Below are positions 8,364 to 17,916 of a stretch of DNA of 64,000 bases, piece by piece. The DNA comes from JACOND01 sp051011135. Lineage in GTDB: Bacteria; Bdellovibrionota; Bdellovibrionia; Bdellovibrionales; UBA1609. The stretch spans positions 1-64,000 of the forward strand of contig JBPCUO010000056.1 of the NCBI GenBank assembly GCA_051011135.1, written 5' to 3'. Numbering within the stretch: position 1 is the stretch's first letter; every line of letters begins with the position of its first letter. The notes beneath the pieces are model-generated. The model searched no databases. It saw only the letters and a list, made by a program, of their open reading frames with translations, and had not been told where the DNA came from. The translations under genes and the position numbers were made by a program.

Positions 8364-9035
8364 TTAATTTTTTTGATGTTTTATATCTAATCCCGTTTGC
8401 ATAAACACCACTTCTTCAGAAATATTAGTTGCTTGATCGCCTATTCTTTCCAATTTTTCAGAAATACTCACTAATTGAATACAAGTATCTATTAAATCTG
8501 TATTTTCTAAAATGCACTCTTTTAATTTTAAAGAAATACTTTCTTTTAATTGATCTGCTTTATGATCTAATTGAATAACTTCTCTCGCCATTTTTTCATC
8601 TTCATTAATAAAAGAATTTAAACAACTTAAAACCATGGAATAAATATGATTAAACATCTCTTCTAAAGATTTTAAAGAATCTTCTAACAAAGGATCTTCT
8701 TTCAGGTTTTTACCTTTTTTAGCAATGCTTAAAGATAAATCACCCATTCTTTCTAAAGATGTATTTGCGCTAATGATAGAAAGTATAATTCTTAAATCCT
8801 TAGCTAAAGGAGCTTGTCTTGCTAAAGCTCGAAAGCAGTATTTATCAAGTTGAACTTGTAAGCTATCAATTTCTATTTCACGAGTTCTAACAATTTGATA
8901 AAGATTTTCTTTATTAATATCTTTTCTAAAAGTAATTTTTTTTGCATCAACAAGCATTTGCTCTACGCATCCACCCATAGAAGCAATTAAAGACTTTAAT
9001 TGAGTCAATCTTTTATCTAAAAATTGAACAGCCAT
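8364..9035 (-). CDS. phoU: Phosphate transport regulator PhoU
   Basis: A 223-residue all-helical PhoU protein made of two three-helix repeats. Family signatures include 'REIEIDSLQVQLDKYCFRAL' and 'IISANTSLERMGDLSLSIAKK' in the first repeat, and 'LVSISEKLERIGDQATNISEEV' in the second (each split here). The 'E-R-[MI]-G-D' motifs bind metal ions in known structures. PhoU couples the Pst transporter state to PhoR and prevents phosphate over-accumulation. One base separates it from pstB. Confidence 0.95.
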   Translation of the reverse strand: MAVQFLDKRLTQLKSLIASMGGCVEQMLVDAKKITFRKDINKENLYQIVRTREIEIDSLQVQLDKYCFRALARQAPLAKDLRIILSIISANTSLERMGDLSLSIAKKGKNLKEDPLLEDSLKSLEEMFNHIYSMVLSCLNSFINEDEKMAREVIQLDHKADQLKESISLKLKECILENTDLIDTCIQLVSISEKLERIGDQATNISEEVVFMQTGLDIKHQKN

Positions 9036-9036
9036 T

Positions 9037-9795
9037 TTAGAATCTCCCTGTGATATAATTTTCAGTTCGAGAATCCTCTGGATTCGTAAAAAATAATGAT
9101 GTCTTATTATACTCTATTAATTTTCCTTTTAAAAAGAAAGCAGTTTTATCAGAAATCTTAGCGGCTTGTTGCATATTATGTGTAACTACAACTACTGTAA
9201 CATATTTTTTTAATCTTTGTATGAGCTCTTCAATCCAAATTGTAGAAATAGGATCTAAAGAAGATGTTGGTTCATCCATTAAAATAACAGAAGGATCTAC
9301 TGCTAAAGCTCTAGCGATACAAAGTTTTTGTTGCTGTCCTCCTGAAAGACTCGTTCCAAGTTTATCTAAACTATCTTTAACTTCATCCCAAAGAGCTGCA
9401 TTTTTTAAAGCTGTTTCTACTTTCTCATCCAAAAGACTTCGTTTGCGAATTCCTGAAAATTTTAATCCAATAGCAACATTGTCATAAATATTCATACCTG
9501 GAAAAGGATTGGGTTTTTGAAAAACCATGCCTATATTTTTTCTAATAGTTACAGGATCTACATCAGAGCTATAAATATCTTTTCCATTAAGATAAATTTG
9601 CCCCTCTAACCAAGCTCCTTTGACCTCTTCATGAAGACGATTTAAACATCTTATAAAAGTAGATTTTCCACAACCAGAAGGGCCTATGATGGCAGCCACT
9701 CTGTTTTTTTCTATTTTTAAATTAATATTTTCTAGTACTTTTGCACTATCAAACCAAACATTTAAATTTTTAACATCTATAATAACCTTTTTCAA
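9037..9795 (-). CDS. pstB: Phosphate ABC transporter ATPase PstB
   Basis: A 252-residue ABC ATPase of the phosphate importer. Walker A is 'GPSGCGKST' (near 38-46), the Q loop 'GMVFQKPNPFP' (the PNPF form is characteristic of PstB), the signature 'LSGGQQQKLCIARAL', Walker B 'VILMDEPTSSLDP', and the switch His lies in 'VVVTHNMQQA'. All catalytic residues are present. It follows pstA by six bases and powers the PstA-PstC channel from the cytoplasmic face. Confidence 0.97.
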   Translation of the reverse strand: MKKVIIDVKNLNVWFDSAKVLENINLKIEKNRVAAIIGPSGCGKSTFIRCLNRLHEEVKGAWLEGQIYLNGKDIYSSDVDPVTIRKNIGMVFQKPNPFPGMNIYDNVAIGLKFSGIRKRSLLDEKVETALKNAALWDEVKDSLDKLGTSLSGGQQQKLCIARALAVDPSVILMDEPTSSLDPISTIWIEELIQRLKKYVTVVVVTHNMQQAAKISDKTAFFLKGKLIEYNKTSLFFTNPEDSRTENYITGRF

Positions 9796-9801
9796 AACTT
9801 A

Positions 9802-10674
9802 CTATCTCCCACTTAATCCTGAACGACTATAAGGATTGGTCATAAACACAATAACTCTTGTACAAAAATTAATTAAAAAAACAAAAGTTATTAATAAAAG
9901 AGCTCCTCCCCAAGCCATTGATTCTAAATTATCAAATCCACTTTTTGCAAATTCATAAATTTGAACTGGTAAAGACGCCGTAGGCTCACTCAAGCTTCTA
10001 GAAAAATACTGATTCCCTAAAGCTGTAAATAATAAGGGAGCTGTTTCTCCACAAATACGAGCAATTGCTAAAATAATACCACTTAAAAGCATAGTTAAAG
10101 TTCCTGGTAATAGAATTCTTACAATAATTTTCCAACGAGGTAAACCTAAAGCTAAGCCTGCTTCTCTAATATGATTAGGAATCATCTTAAAAATCTCCTC
10201 AGAACTACGGGCCACAATAGGAATTAAAATAATCATAAGAGATATAGCTCCTGCATAAGCTGAAAAACCAAATAAAATAACCATGCAACTATAAACAAAA
10301 ATTCCAATAACAATAGATGGTGTGCTAATAGAAAGATCAATAATAAACTTTAATACTTTAGAAATCCTGCTAGAACGATACTCATTTAAGCATATTCCTA
10401 AAACAGTTCCCCAAGGAATCCCTATTAAACACGCTAATCCCACCATAATCATACTACCAATAATTCCATTCGCAAGCCCTCCTTCCATACCCGAAGGACT
10501 TTGAGGAAGCCGGGTTAAAAGATTCCAATTAATAGCCGGCAATCCCCGTTTTAAAATATAAAAAACAATATAAAAAAATGGCAGCACCGTAAGGATGCTA
10601 AAAGCCACTGTCAGAAATATCATAAACTGACTCATTAATTTTCTATAAAAATAATATAAAGAATAAATTTTCAT
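9802..10674 (-). CDS. pstA: Phosphate ABC transporter permease PstA
   Basis: A 290-residue inner-membrane permease with about six hydrophobic helices. The cytoplasmic coupling (EAA) loop is 'IREAGLALGLPRWKIIVRIL', and 'STPSIVIGIFVY' is a typical PstA segment. It pairs with PstC to form the phosphate channel. It starts two bases after pstC ends, so translation is probably coupled. Confidence 0.95.
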   Translation of the reverse strand: MKIYSLYYFYRKLMSQFMIFLTVAFSILTVLPFFYIVFYILKRGLPAINWNLLTRLPQSPSGMEGGLANGIIGSMIMVGLACLIGIPWGTVLGICLNEYRSSRISKVLKFIIDLSISTPSIVIGIFVYSCMVILFGFSAYAGAISLMIILIPIVARSSEEIFKMIPNHIREAGLALGLPRWKIIVRILLPGTLTMLLSGIILAIARICGETAPLLFTALGNQYFSRSLSEPTASLPVQIYEFAKSGFDNLESMAWGGALLLITFVFLINFCTRVIVFMTNPYSRSGLSGR

Positions 10675-10676
10675 AA

Positions 10677-11633
10677 CTATCTTTTAAAAGATTTTTTCAT
10701 TCTCCAAACAAAAAACATAGATACTGAATTAAAAAATAAAGACACTATGAATAAAGTAAATCCAACAGCCGTTAAAGAAGATAAATGTAATTCTGTACCT
10801 GCTTCTGCATATTGTGTCGCTAAAATACTTGCCATGGTTTGAGAAGGTGCAAAAATAGAAAAATCTATAACAGGTTTATTACCTATCACCATGGTGACTG
10901 CCATCGTTTCTCCAAAAGCTCTTCCAAAACCCAAAACGATAGCTCCTACAATTCCTGAAAGACCCCCTTTTAAAATAGCAACTTTAAACATTTCCCAACG
11001 AGTTGTTCCTAAACTTAAAACAGCCTCTTTGTGAGATAAAGGTATCGAATGAAAAACCTCCTTACAAATAGAAGAAATAGTTGGTGTAATCATAATCGCT
11101 AAAATAATTCCTGCACACATCATGCCTATTCCATAAAAATCTCCAGAAAATAAAAAAACCTCTCCAAAATACCTCGATAAAAAAGGTTGGACATGTTCTC
11201 TAAGGAAAGGAGCCAGAACAAAAACTCCCCACATTCCATAAATAATAGAAGGAATAGAGGCTAGCATTTCTACAATAAAACCCAGAATTTTTGAAAGCCA
11301 TTTAGGAGCTAGCTCTGTTAAAAAAAGAGCAAAAGCGATACTTAAAGGAACCGATAATAAAAGAGCGAGTAAAGAACTCACAAGAGTTCCATAAATTAAA
11401 GAAAGAACTCCAAAATCTTGTTTCCAACTATCCCAATTTGGATTTACAAAAAAAGATAATCCAAAATGACTTAAAGCAGGCCATGCTTTTACAAAAATAA
11501 TAATTGCCATTAAAAAAAATAAAGCTATAAAAGCAAAACCAAGGGATTTAATAAAAAAAGCAAAAAGACGATCCTCAAAATGAAGATCAGATTTTAAAAC
11601 AGGAATTTTAAATTTATAGTCAAAAGATTTCAT
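10677..11633 (-). CDS. pstC: Phosphate ABC transporter permease PstC
   Basis: A 318-residue permease with six main membrane helices. 'AWPALSHFGLSFF' after the first helix is typical of PstC, 'MLASIPSIIYGMWGVFVL' is a conserved core helix, and 'SHKEAVLSLGTTRWEMFKVA' is the coupling loop. 'GRAFGETMAVTMVIGN' is a further PstC signature. The start codon overlaps the pstS stop by four bases. Confidence 0.95.
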   Translation of the reverse strand: MKSFDYKFKIPVLKSDLHFEDRLFAFFIKSLGFAFIALFFLMAIIIFVKAWPALSHFGLSFFVNPNWDSWKQDFGVLSLIYGTLVSSLLALLLSVPLSIAFALFLTELAPKWLSKILGFIVEMLASIPSIIYGMWGVFVLAPFLREHVQPFLSRYFGEVFLFSGDFYGIGMMCAGIILAIMITPTISSICKEVFHSIPLSHKEAVLSLGTTRWEMFKVAILKGGLSGIVGAIVLGFGRAFGETMAVTMVIGNKPVIDFSIFAPSQTMASILATQYAEAGTELHLSSLTAVGFTLFIVSLFFNSVSMFFVWRMKKSFKR

Positions 11634-12655
11634 TGATACTGAACGATTGATAATTTTTTCATAGCTTCTGATGAAACTCTCTCAGGGAGTCGTATAAAAT
11701 ATAATTCTTCTGAAAATTTTTGCCCATCGCTTAAACACCATTTTAAAAAATTAACAATAATCAAACCTTTTTCCCTCGGCATTTGATGAGATATAATAAT
11801 GTAAGTAAAACTAGATAAAGGATAAGAGCCAGAACCTCCAACATAGACCAAAGACGATTTAAAAGATCTCGTTTTTTTTAGTACTGAATCAGCAGCTTGA
11901 CGAACGCTTTTAGAGTTTGGAAAAATAAACTCTCCCACTTCATTTTTAATTTTTGCAACTGGTAACTTTTGGGATAAAACATAACTCAAAGATATATAAG
12001 AAATAGATCCTTTCATTTTATTAACTAATCCCATCACTCCTTCATTTCCTTTTCCGCCAATACCTACAGGCCAATTCACAGATTTACCTCGTCCTACTTT
12101 ATTAAGAAATGAGGGGGAATTTTTTGATAAAAATTCTGTAAAAACAGAAGTTGTTCCACTTCCATCTGCGCGATAAACAACAACTATAGTGTCTTCTGGA
12201 AGTTTGACATTTGGGTTTAATTTTTGAATCTTGGGATGATTCCAATTTTTAATTTCACCCATAAAAATTTGAGACAAAGTTTTTCCATCCAAATTTAAAG
12301 ACTGCTTCAAGCCTATATTATAAGTTACTGCCACTGAGCCTAAAGTTGTCGGTATATGGAGAATAGTTTTTTTTGTTTTATTTAATTCCTTAGAGCGTAC
12401 AGGAATATCTGTTCCTCCAAAATCTAATGTTCCTTTCAAAAATTGACGGATACCACCACCGCTGCCAATCGATTGATAGTTAATAGTTATAGAGGGATTG
12501 ATTTGATTGTACTCATAAAGCCATTTTGTATAAAGAATATAAGGGAAAGAAGCTCCAGCACCGTTCACTAATAGCGGCTTATTTTTTTTACCAAAGCAAG
12601 ATACCAACATGGCTGAAACTAAAGAAAATACCGCGATTCTTAGGAAGATTTTCAT
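11630..12655 (-). CDS. pstS: Phosphate-binding periplasmic lipoprotein PstS
   Basis: A 341-residue substrate-binding protein. Residues 1-20 are a lipoprotein signal with lipobox 'MLVSC', so the protein is probably lipid-anchored. 'NGAGASFPYILYTKWLYEY' begins the mature domain, 'INYQSIGSGGGIRQF' and 'DFGGTDIPV' line the phosphate site, and 'YRADGSGTTSVFTEFL' is the second phosphate-contacting loop. It is first in the operon pstSCAB-phoU-phoBR, as usual. I could not find a convincing Pho box in the 129 bases upstream. Confidence 0.95.
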   Translation of the reverse strand: MKIFLRIAVFSLVSAMLVSCFGKKNKPLLVNGAGASFPYILYTKWLYEYNQINPSITINYQSIGSGGGIRQFLKGTLDFGGTDIPVRSKELNKTKKTILHIPTTLGSVAVTYNIGLKQSLNLDGKTLSQIFMGEIKNWNHPKIQKLNPNVKLPEDTIVVVYRADGSGTTSVFTEFLSKNSPSFLNKVGRGKSVNWPVGIGGKGNEGVMGLVNKMKGSISYISLSYVLSQKLPVAKIKNEVGEFIFPNSKSVRQAADSVLKKTRSFKSSLVYVGGSGSYPLSSFTYIIISHQMPREKGLIIVNFLKWCLSDGQKFSEELYFIRLPERVSSEAMKKLSIVQYQ

Positions 12656-12784
12656 AATGTTTTACCTGTTTTGCCCTTTAATAAGACTTTTAAACTAACT
12701 TGAAGAAAAGACAAGGTTTTCCAGAAAAAAATCTATTAATTTTTTGTTAAGAAATTTTCCTGAATTGGGGGTAGCTTATAATCC

Positions 12785-13129
12785 TTATTTTTTTTCTAAA
12801 AGCGGGTATTTAGCAGCATTTTTATTTAGTTTATCCTCCAAGCAACTTGTAAGATCAAAATTATATAACTGCGAGAACCTAAAAACGAAACATAAAATAT
12901 CTGCTAATTCTTCACCAATATGGGTCCTTATTTTCTTATCTTTTATCATTTGCAAAGTTTCTGTTTCTGAATGAAATCGAAAGATTTCTAAAAGCTCACT
13001 GGCTTCTGTAATAACTCCAATGGCTAAATCTTTAGGATTGTGAAACTTATCCCAATCTCTTTGTGAACAAAATTTTTCAACTTTTTCTTTTAAAGAATCA
13101 ACTGAAGATGAAGAATCTTTCATTAACAA
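12785..13129 (-). CDS. MazG-like nucleotide pyrophosphohydrolase
   Basis: A 114-residue all-alpha NTP pyrophosphatase resembling the RS21-C6/dCTPase branch. Metal-binding acidic residues are seen in 'ITEASELLEIF' (E-x-x-E-x-x-E pattern) and 'GEELADILCFVFRF' (E-E-x-x-D). 'DWDKFHNPKDLAIGV' before the first motif is typical of this branch. Such enzymes hydrolyse non-canonical or excess dNTPs to NMP and pyrophosphate. A strong 'GGAGG' lies eight bases before the ATG. It lies between the VWA lipoprotein gene and pstS on the same strand. Confidence 0.85.
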   Translation of the reverse strand: MLMKDSSSSVDSLKEKVEKFCSQRDWDKFHNPKDLAIGVITEASELLEIFRFHSETETLQMIKDKKIRTHIGEELADILCFVFRFSQLYNFDLTSCLEDKLNKNAAKYPLLEKK

Positions 13130-13180
13130 ACCTCCTTAGAATAAAATAAACTTTTTATCCTTTTTCTAAAGATAATTCAT

Positions 13181-14506
13181 TTATTCTTCGCAAATAATAC
13201 TTAATTCTAAATGAGCCGTCAAAGAAACTTGGCCTTCTCTGACAATTAAAGTTCGACCTTCAATATCATATTTTAAATTAGATCTTCTGCCATTGACTTG
13301 AAATATTATTTCTTCAGGAGATGAACAAGGCAGAGCCGCTCTGACGACATCAGCATACAAAGCTATTTTTCCTAACTGATTTCCATAACCACGATCACAA
13401 ATAGAAATAATATTACCTCTTAATAAATTTTCATATTCTAATAAAGACATGTCTCTGGCTTTAGAAAGTTTAGCATATTCGACTCCATAAAAACCACGGC
13501 CAGATCCAGAACCCCCATCTGCTCTTTCCATTTGTTTTTTATAACAACTGCTATTTCCGGGAGGTATAATAATAGAATGAAAACTAAAATTCTTTAATGG
13601 CCCAAACATATTGTATACATTTTCCACTAAAAACTCAGGGTAATCACGAGTTTCAAATTCATAATTTTCACCATAACTTAATCTTTCTGAAATGTATTTA
13701 TAAGAACTTCTTTCATCTTCATCAGAAATAACAACCATCATTAAATGAGCTCCTGATCTGAAAAAAGATCTCTGATTATAATTTTCAATAGCGAGGTTTA
13801 AAGCGTAAATACCTCTTTCATCATGACTAGGGCAAGCACCACCGCCTCCAGATTTTTGGGATCTTGGTCTATCGACACCATACTTAAAGAAATACTCATC
13901 ATCTCTTGTAGAACCACCACTTGCGCTACTACCATCACAATCAATGGTTTCTGGGCGAACAAGAGTTTTTGCAAAGTCTTCAATAGCCCTACTTGAAGCA
14001 GCACCACCTACATTAGAATTTTCTAGAAAACTACGGCCTCCAATAGGAATGAATTTACCATCTTGATAAGGAGCACCTCTGACTGGATTGTCCGGAGAGC
14101 TACTGATATCTGTTGTGATCACTGCAATACGATAATCTAAATATTTAATCTCATTTAAAAAACTATTAAATTGTTTTGCCAAGCTTGTATGTTCTTCATG
14201 CATAGAACTGGAATTATCAACAACAAAAATAATATCGACTTTTCCTAATGGAATATAATATTTAAATTCTAAAAAACGCCTCATTGGATCAGCGCTAGGG
14301 CCTTGAGGAACTCGAGGAGCTTCTACATGAACTCTCCCACAAGAAGTCCCTGTGTTATTAAAAGTACCTGTAAAATCATCACAGGTTACCGTTTTTAAAC
14401 TGCTAAAATAAGTTTCAGAACAACCTATCATATAGAGAAAAACAATAATGACAAAAGCCAGTAAAACTTTAATGATATGATTTAAATGAAGAATACGATG
14501 AAACAT
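13181..14506 (-). CDS. Von Willebrand factor A domain lipoprotein
   Basis: A 441-residue envelope protein. Residues 10-28 are a hydrophobic export segment ending at Cys29 ('YMIGC'), a plausible though imperfect lipobox. The VWA domain spans about 88-310. Its metal-binding MIDAS begins at 'VDNSSSM' (Asp97, Ser99, Ser101), and 'VISDEDERSS' (near 260) supplies the late acidic MIDAS residues. A Gly/Ser-rich insertion near 160-230 and several Cys suggest disulfides. The C-terminal 60 residues look like a beta domain. VWA lipoproteins usually bind proteins or surfaces. 'CTATAAT' about nine bases before the ATG, with no Shine-Dalgarno, suggests a very short leader. Confidence 0.8.
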   Translation of the reverse strand: MFHRILHLNHIIKVLLAFVIIVFLYMIGCSETYFSSLKTVTCDDFTGTFNNTGTSCGRVHVEAPRVPQGPSADPMRRFLEFKYYIPLGKVDIIFVVDNSSSMHEEHTSLAKQFNSFLNEIKYLDYRIAVITTDISSSPDNPVRGAPYQDGKFIPIGGRSFLENSNVGGAASSRAIEDFAKTLVRPETIDCDGSSASGGSTRDDEYFFKYGVDRPRSQKSGGGGACPSHDERGIYALNLAIENYNQRSFFRSGAHLMMVVISDEDERSSYKYISERLSYGENYEFETRDYPEFLVENVYNMFGPLKNFSFHSIIIPPGNSSCYKKQMERADGGSGSGRGFYGVEYAKLSKARDMSLLEYENLLRGNIISICDRGYGNQLGKIALYADVVRAALPCSSPEEIIFQVNGRRSNLKYDIEGRTLIVREGQVSLTAHLELSIICEE

Positions 14507-14612
14507 ATTTATTTATTATAGAATGACCTTCCTATTAAAACATCAATAAAAAAAATAAGAGAAAATTTTATTTCAAAAAACTAGACTTTTAGACTATTCC
14601 TAAAAATTCCAT

Positions 14613-15254
14613 TTAGGCTTTAAGTTTATCAATCGCTTTAGAATAATCTGTACTTGTAAAAATGTAATTACCTGACACTAACACATCAGCAGATTTAACA
14701 TACTTAGTAGTGTCGGAATTGATCCCTCCATCGACAACAATTAAAGTCTCTAATTTTTTCTTTTTGATTTTTTCTTTTAATCCTTTAATTTTTTTAGCGG
14801 TCTCTTTTAAAAAAGATTGTCCGCCTTTTCCGGGCTCTACCGTCATTACTAATACGAGGTCTAATTCATCTAAAAAAGGATTGAGCTTTGTAATAGAAGT
14901 CGAAGGTTTAATACTTACACCTGCTTTCATTTTTAATGATTTTATTTTTTCAATGGTTTTTAAAGGATTTGAAATCGCTTCTGCATGGAGAGTTAAATGA
15001 TCTGCTCCTGCATGAGCAAAACTTTCTATAAATCTTTCAGGTTTAGCAACCATTAAATGCACATCAAAGGGAAGCGTTGTATGAGAGCGTAGTGATTTTA
15101 TAATAGGAGCTCCAAAAGTTATTTCAGGAACAAAGTTTCCATCCATAACATCCATATGTATCCAATTGGCACCTGCTTTTTCAACAGAGCGAATCTCCTC
15201 TCCTAGTTTAGAAAAGTCCGAAGATAATAAACTTGGTGCTATCAAAAAAGCCAT
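14613..15254 (-). CDS. rpe: Ribulose-phosphate 3-epimerase
   Basis: A 213-residue TIM-barrel enzyme interconverting ribulose 5-phosphate and xylulose 5-phosphate in the pentose phosphate pathway. 'APSLLSSDF' starts strand 1. 'WIHMDVMDGNFVP' (31-43) supplies the metal-binding His33 and catalytic Asp35, and 'FDVHLMV' gives His66. 'VMTVEPGKGGQ' is the phosphate-side loop and 'VVDGGI' holds the second catalytic Asp. The fourth metal ligand and phosphate site ('VSGNYIF') are also recognisable. It follows fmt by three bases, suggesting one operon def-fmt-rpe. Confidence 0.96.
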   Translation of the reverse strand: MAFLIAPSLLSSDFSKLGEEIRSVEKAGANWIHMDVMDGNFVPEITFGAPIIKSLRSHTTLPFDVHLMVAKPERFIESFAHAGADHLTLHAEAISNPLKTIEKIKSLKMKAGVSIKPSTSITKLNPFLDELDLVLVMTVEPGKGGQSFLKETAKKIKGLKEKIKKKKLETLIVVDGGINSDTTKYVKSADVLVSGNYIFTSTDYSKAIDKLKA

Positions 15255-15257
15255 GCC

Positions 15258-16220
15258 CTAAATGTCCAACTCTTTTCCTAAAATGTCACCTTTTTTAATA
15301 GAAACTCCCCCTAAAAACTCCTGAATAACTTGTTTTTTTCTTCCTGATCGTTGCAGCTCATATAATTTTAAAGCCAAAAATCCACAAGATACTATCAATT
15401 GCTTTTTATCTAAAAAAATAATTTCTCCCGCTTGGTTTTTGGAATCACTGTCTGCATTTTTTACCAGTTGAGTCTTATAAATTTTTAATCTTTCCCCTTG
15501 ATAAAAAGTAAAAGCTTGAGGGCCCAACACTAAAGCTCTCACTTTGTTATGTATAAGATGAGCTTCTTGATTCCAATTAATTTTTGCTTCTTCTTTTTTT
15601 ATTTTATGAGCATAACTGGCTTCTGCTTCCTTTTGAGGTATAGCAGTTATCTCTCCTTTTAAATAAGATACTAAATTTTCCTGTAGTAATGTTTTGGAAA
15701 CTTCTGCTGATTTCTGATAAATCTCTTCAGAAGTTTCATCTTCTTTAATAGGAAAATTTATTTGACCCAGAAGATCTCCTGCATCCAGTTTTTCTGAAAC
15801 CAATTGCAAAGATACACCTGTTTTCAGATCTCCATTCATTAAAGATCTCTCTATAGGAGCTGCTCCTCTCCAAAGCGGTAAAAGACTAGGATGTATATTA
15901 AAACTTGGTTTAGGAAATAAATTTAAGAAATTTTTTGGTAAAAACTTTCCATAATCACAAACGACACAAAATTCACTTTGAAGCCTCTGGATTTTTTTTA
16001 AAAATTCTTCTTCTAATAAATCCTCAGGCGTAAAACAAGGAATATTTAAATTTTTTTCACCAAAAGTTTTAACGACTGAATTTTGCCACGCCATCCCTCG
16101 ACCTCTTTGACGACTGGGAATAGTTATAAGAGCTGCCACTTTAAAAAAATCAGATTCCAATAAGTACTTTAAGCACTGCAAGGCAAAATCAGAAGTTCCA
16201 ATAAAAATACAAGATTTCAC
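15258..16220 (-). CDS. fmt: Methionyl-tRNA formyltransferase
   Basis: A 320-residue Fmt that formylates initiator Met-tRNA using 10-formyl-tetrahydrofolate. The Rossmann formyltransferase domain (1-205) carries 'HPSLLPLWRGAAPIERSL', with the catalytic His of the 'N-x-HPSLLP' motif, and 'KLDAGDLL'. The C-terminal OB-like tRNA-binding domain covers about 205-320. The first strand 'FIGTSDFALQCL' is typical. The gene directly follows def (start one base after the def stop), the classical pairing of formylation and deformylation. Confidence 0.96.
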   Translation of the reverse strand: MKSCIFIGTSDFALQCLKYLLESDFFKVAALITIPSRQRGRGMAWQNSVVKTFGEKNLNIPCFTPEDLLEEEFLKKIQRLQSEFCVVCDYGKFLPKNFLNLFPKPSFNIHPSLLPLWRGAAPIERSLMNGDLKTGVSLQLVSEKLDAGDLLGQINFPIKEDETSEEIYQKSAEVSKTLLQENLVSYLKGEITAIPQKEAEASYAHKIKKEEAKINWNQEAHLIHNKVRALVLGPQAFTFYQGERLKIYKTQLVKNADSDSKNQAGEIIFLDKKQLIVSCGFLALKLYELQRSGRKKQVIQEFLGGVSIKKGDILGKELDI

Positions 16221-16826
16221 TTAAGATATATTTTTCTTAGATTCCAAAGCGTTATCATCAGGATAACCATGTTTTTTAATCTCTTCTCTTAATCGTGAAG
16301 ATTTTAAAGGACTTAAGTGATCAATAAAAAGCTTACCATCTAAATGATCGACTTCATGTTGAAGACAAATAGATAATAATCCATCGGTTTCAATACAAAC
16401 ATCTTTACCCTCTTCATTCCACCCTTTGACTTTTACAATTGCAGATCTTTTAACATCAGCGTAATAAGAAGGGAAACTCAAACAACCCTCTTGGTAAGTC
16501 ACAAAACCTTGTCGATCTATAATTTCAGGATTAAATAAAATAAGAGGTTGTTTAATATGAGGAACTAATTTTTTATTTAATTCATTAGTTTTGTATCTAG
16601 AGCTTTCCTCGGGGGGAGATTCCGTTAATTCAGAAGAGGTATCTGCCACAATAACTCGCACTTGCTTATTGACTTGAATAGATGATAATCCAACACCATT
16701 TTTAGCATACATGATTTCCAGCATATTTTTTGCTAATTGCACTAATTCGGGAGTCACCTTATCAACTGCTTTTGCTTTGTAACGCAAGCGAGAATCAGGG
16801 AATTTTAAAACTTCTAATGGCTCCAT
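16221..16826 (-). CDS. def: Peptide deformylase
   Basis: The preferred start is the ATG at 16826, where 'MEPLEVLKFPDSRLR' begins as in other deformylases; an in-frame ATG at 16904 would add 26 unusual residues. From 16826 the protein has 201 residues. The three motifs are present: 'GVGLSSIQ' (44-51, Ser-Ser in place of the usual Ala-Ala), 'EGCLS' (113-117, with the metal Cys) and 'HEVDH' (157-161, two metal His and catalytic Glu). A roughly 25-residue insertion near 65-92 lies between motifs 1 and 2. It removes the N-formyl group from new proteins and forms an operon with fmt. Confidence 0.94.
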   Translation of the reverse strand: MEPLEVLKFPDSRLRYKAKAVDKVTPELVQLAKNMLEIMYAKNGVGLSSIQVNKQVRVIVADTSSELTESPPEESSRYKTNELNKKLVPHIKQPLILFNPEIIDRQGFVTYQEGCLSFPSYYADVKRSAIVKVKGWNEEGKDVCIETDGLLSICLQHEVDHLDGKLFIDHLSPLKSSRLREEIKKHGYPDDNALESKKNIS

Positions 16827-16965
16827 AAATACACCCAAGGTTTTATCAAATTTTAAAGAAATATACCAGTAAACTTTATATTTCTTACAAAAATTATCTT
16901 TCAAAGACTTGCAAAATAATTTTTAGAATGTCAATCTATATGGCAGATAAGATAAGGATTTTATA

Positions 16966-17916
16966 ATGAGTTTAAATGTTGTTTTAATTGATAAAAGTGA
17001 AGTTATAAAAAAAATGTTATCTCATTGTTTGCATTACTATTCTGCTGAAATTCATCGTGTAGAAAATCTGGAAGATCTCAAGAATCATCAGCCCGATCTT
17101 ATTTTTATAGACTGGGATTTAAAGCAAGGAGAGGAGCCTCTTGCTGTTTCTGCCGGAAAAAATATAAAACAAATTCCTTATATTGTTATTTATAGAAATG
17201 AAGAAGATGCGGAAATAAAATCTATAAAAAATAAAATCAAAAAACCTCTAGATGCTAATCTCTTAAGAGAAATGGTCGCTAATCTTGTTCCTAAAATTGG
17301 TCAATCTACTATTCATAATTTTTTAAAATTTCCAAATCATTCTGATTCGCAAGCGGATTCAGATGCCGATCCACAAACCGATTCAGATGCAAAAAATACT
17401 CCCCCACAAAAAGCAAATGAAAAAAGAGCTTCAAAAACAAAAGCAAAAACTTTTCTTAGACCAGAAGATCTTACTCTTGAAGAAGATGCTTCTTTAAACC
17501 CTATTGGAGATCAAACAAGTAGCGCTCCTCTTCAAAAATCATCTCCTTCTTCCGCTAGTAAAAGTAATAACGAAAAAGATGAAATGATTTTAAAAATCCT
17601 TTCAGAATATAAAAACACCTTAGGTTTTGAAAAAATACTTGATCAATCGCTTCAAAAATATGCTCAAAAAATAACTCAAAAAATCCTCGAAAAAGATGAT
17701 GGATCCCTCCTGAAACAATCGATCTCTGATTTAAAAAAAGAAGAAGGGTTTAAAAATTTAATTCTACAAACGCTTAGTGAATATGTCCGAGAACATTCTG
17801 TATTCCGCACTTTATTTGAAGAAGAACTTAGAAAATTTATTGCTAAAGACTTACCGACTTTAACAAAAAAAGTTATAGAAAAAGAAATTAAAAAAATACT
17901 TGAGGATAACAGTTGA
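16966..17916 (+). CDS. Receiver-domain protein with disordered linker and helical C-terminal domain
   Basis: A 316-residue protein. Residues 1-112 form a CheY-like receiver: strand 1 'VVLIDK' (only one of the usual two acidic residues), probable phosphoacceptor Asp49 in 'LIFIDWD', and 'KKPL' near 92-95. Residues 120-200 are low complexity, with repeated 'DSDA' units and Ser/Ala/Lys-rich sequence. Residues 205-316 form a charged helical domain. There is no DNA-binding or enzymatic output domain. The layout (receiver, linker, conserved helical tail) resembles RomR-type polarity regulators of Myxococcus and Bdellovibrio, but I cannot confirm homology. 'AAGGATTTTATA' precedes the ATG. Its stop overlaps the next start by four bases. 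Confidence 0.7.
   Translation: MSLNVVLIDKSEVIKKMLSHCLHYYSAEIHRVENLEDLKNHQPDLIFIDWDLKQGEEPLAVSAGKNIKQIPYIVIYRNEEDAEIKSIKNKIKKPLDANLLREMVANLVPKIGQSTIHNFLKFPNHSDSQADSDADPQTDSDAKNTPPQKANEKRASKTKAKTFLRPEDLTLEEDASLNPIGDQTSSAPLQKSSPSSASKSNNEKDEMILKILSEYKNTLGFEKILDQSLQKYAQKITQKILEKDDGSLLKQSISDLKKEEGFKNLILQTLSEYVREHSVFRTLFEEELRKFIAKDLPTLTKKVIEKEIKKILEDNS

Noticed and set aside
12656..12784. Possible Pho box upstream of pstS
   Set aside because: I looked for CTGTCAT-like direct repeats on the minus strand; only a weak 'CTTGTC' exists without a second half at the right spacing.
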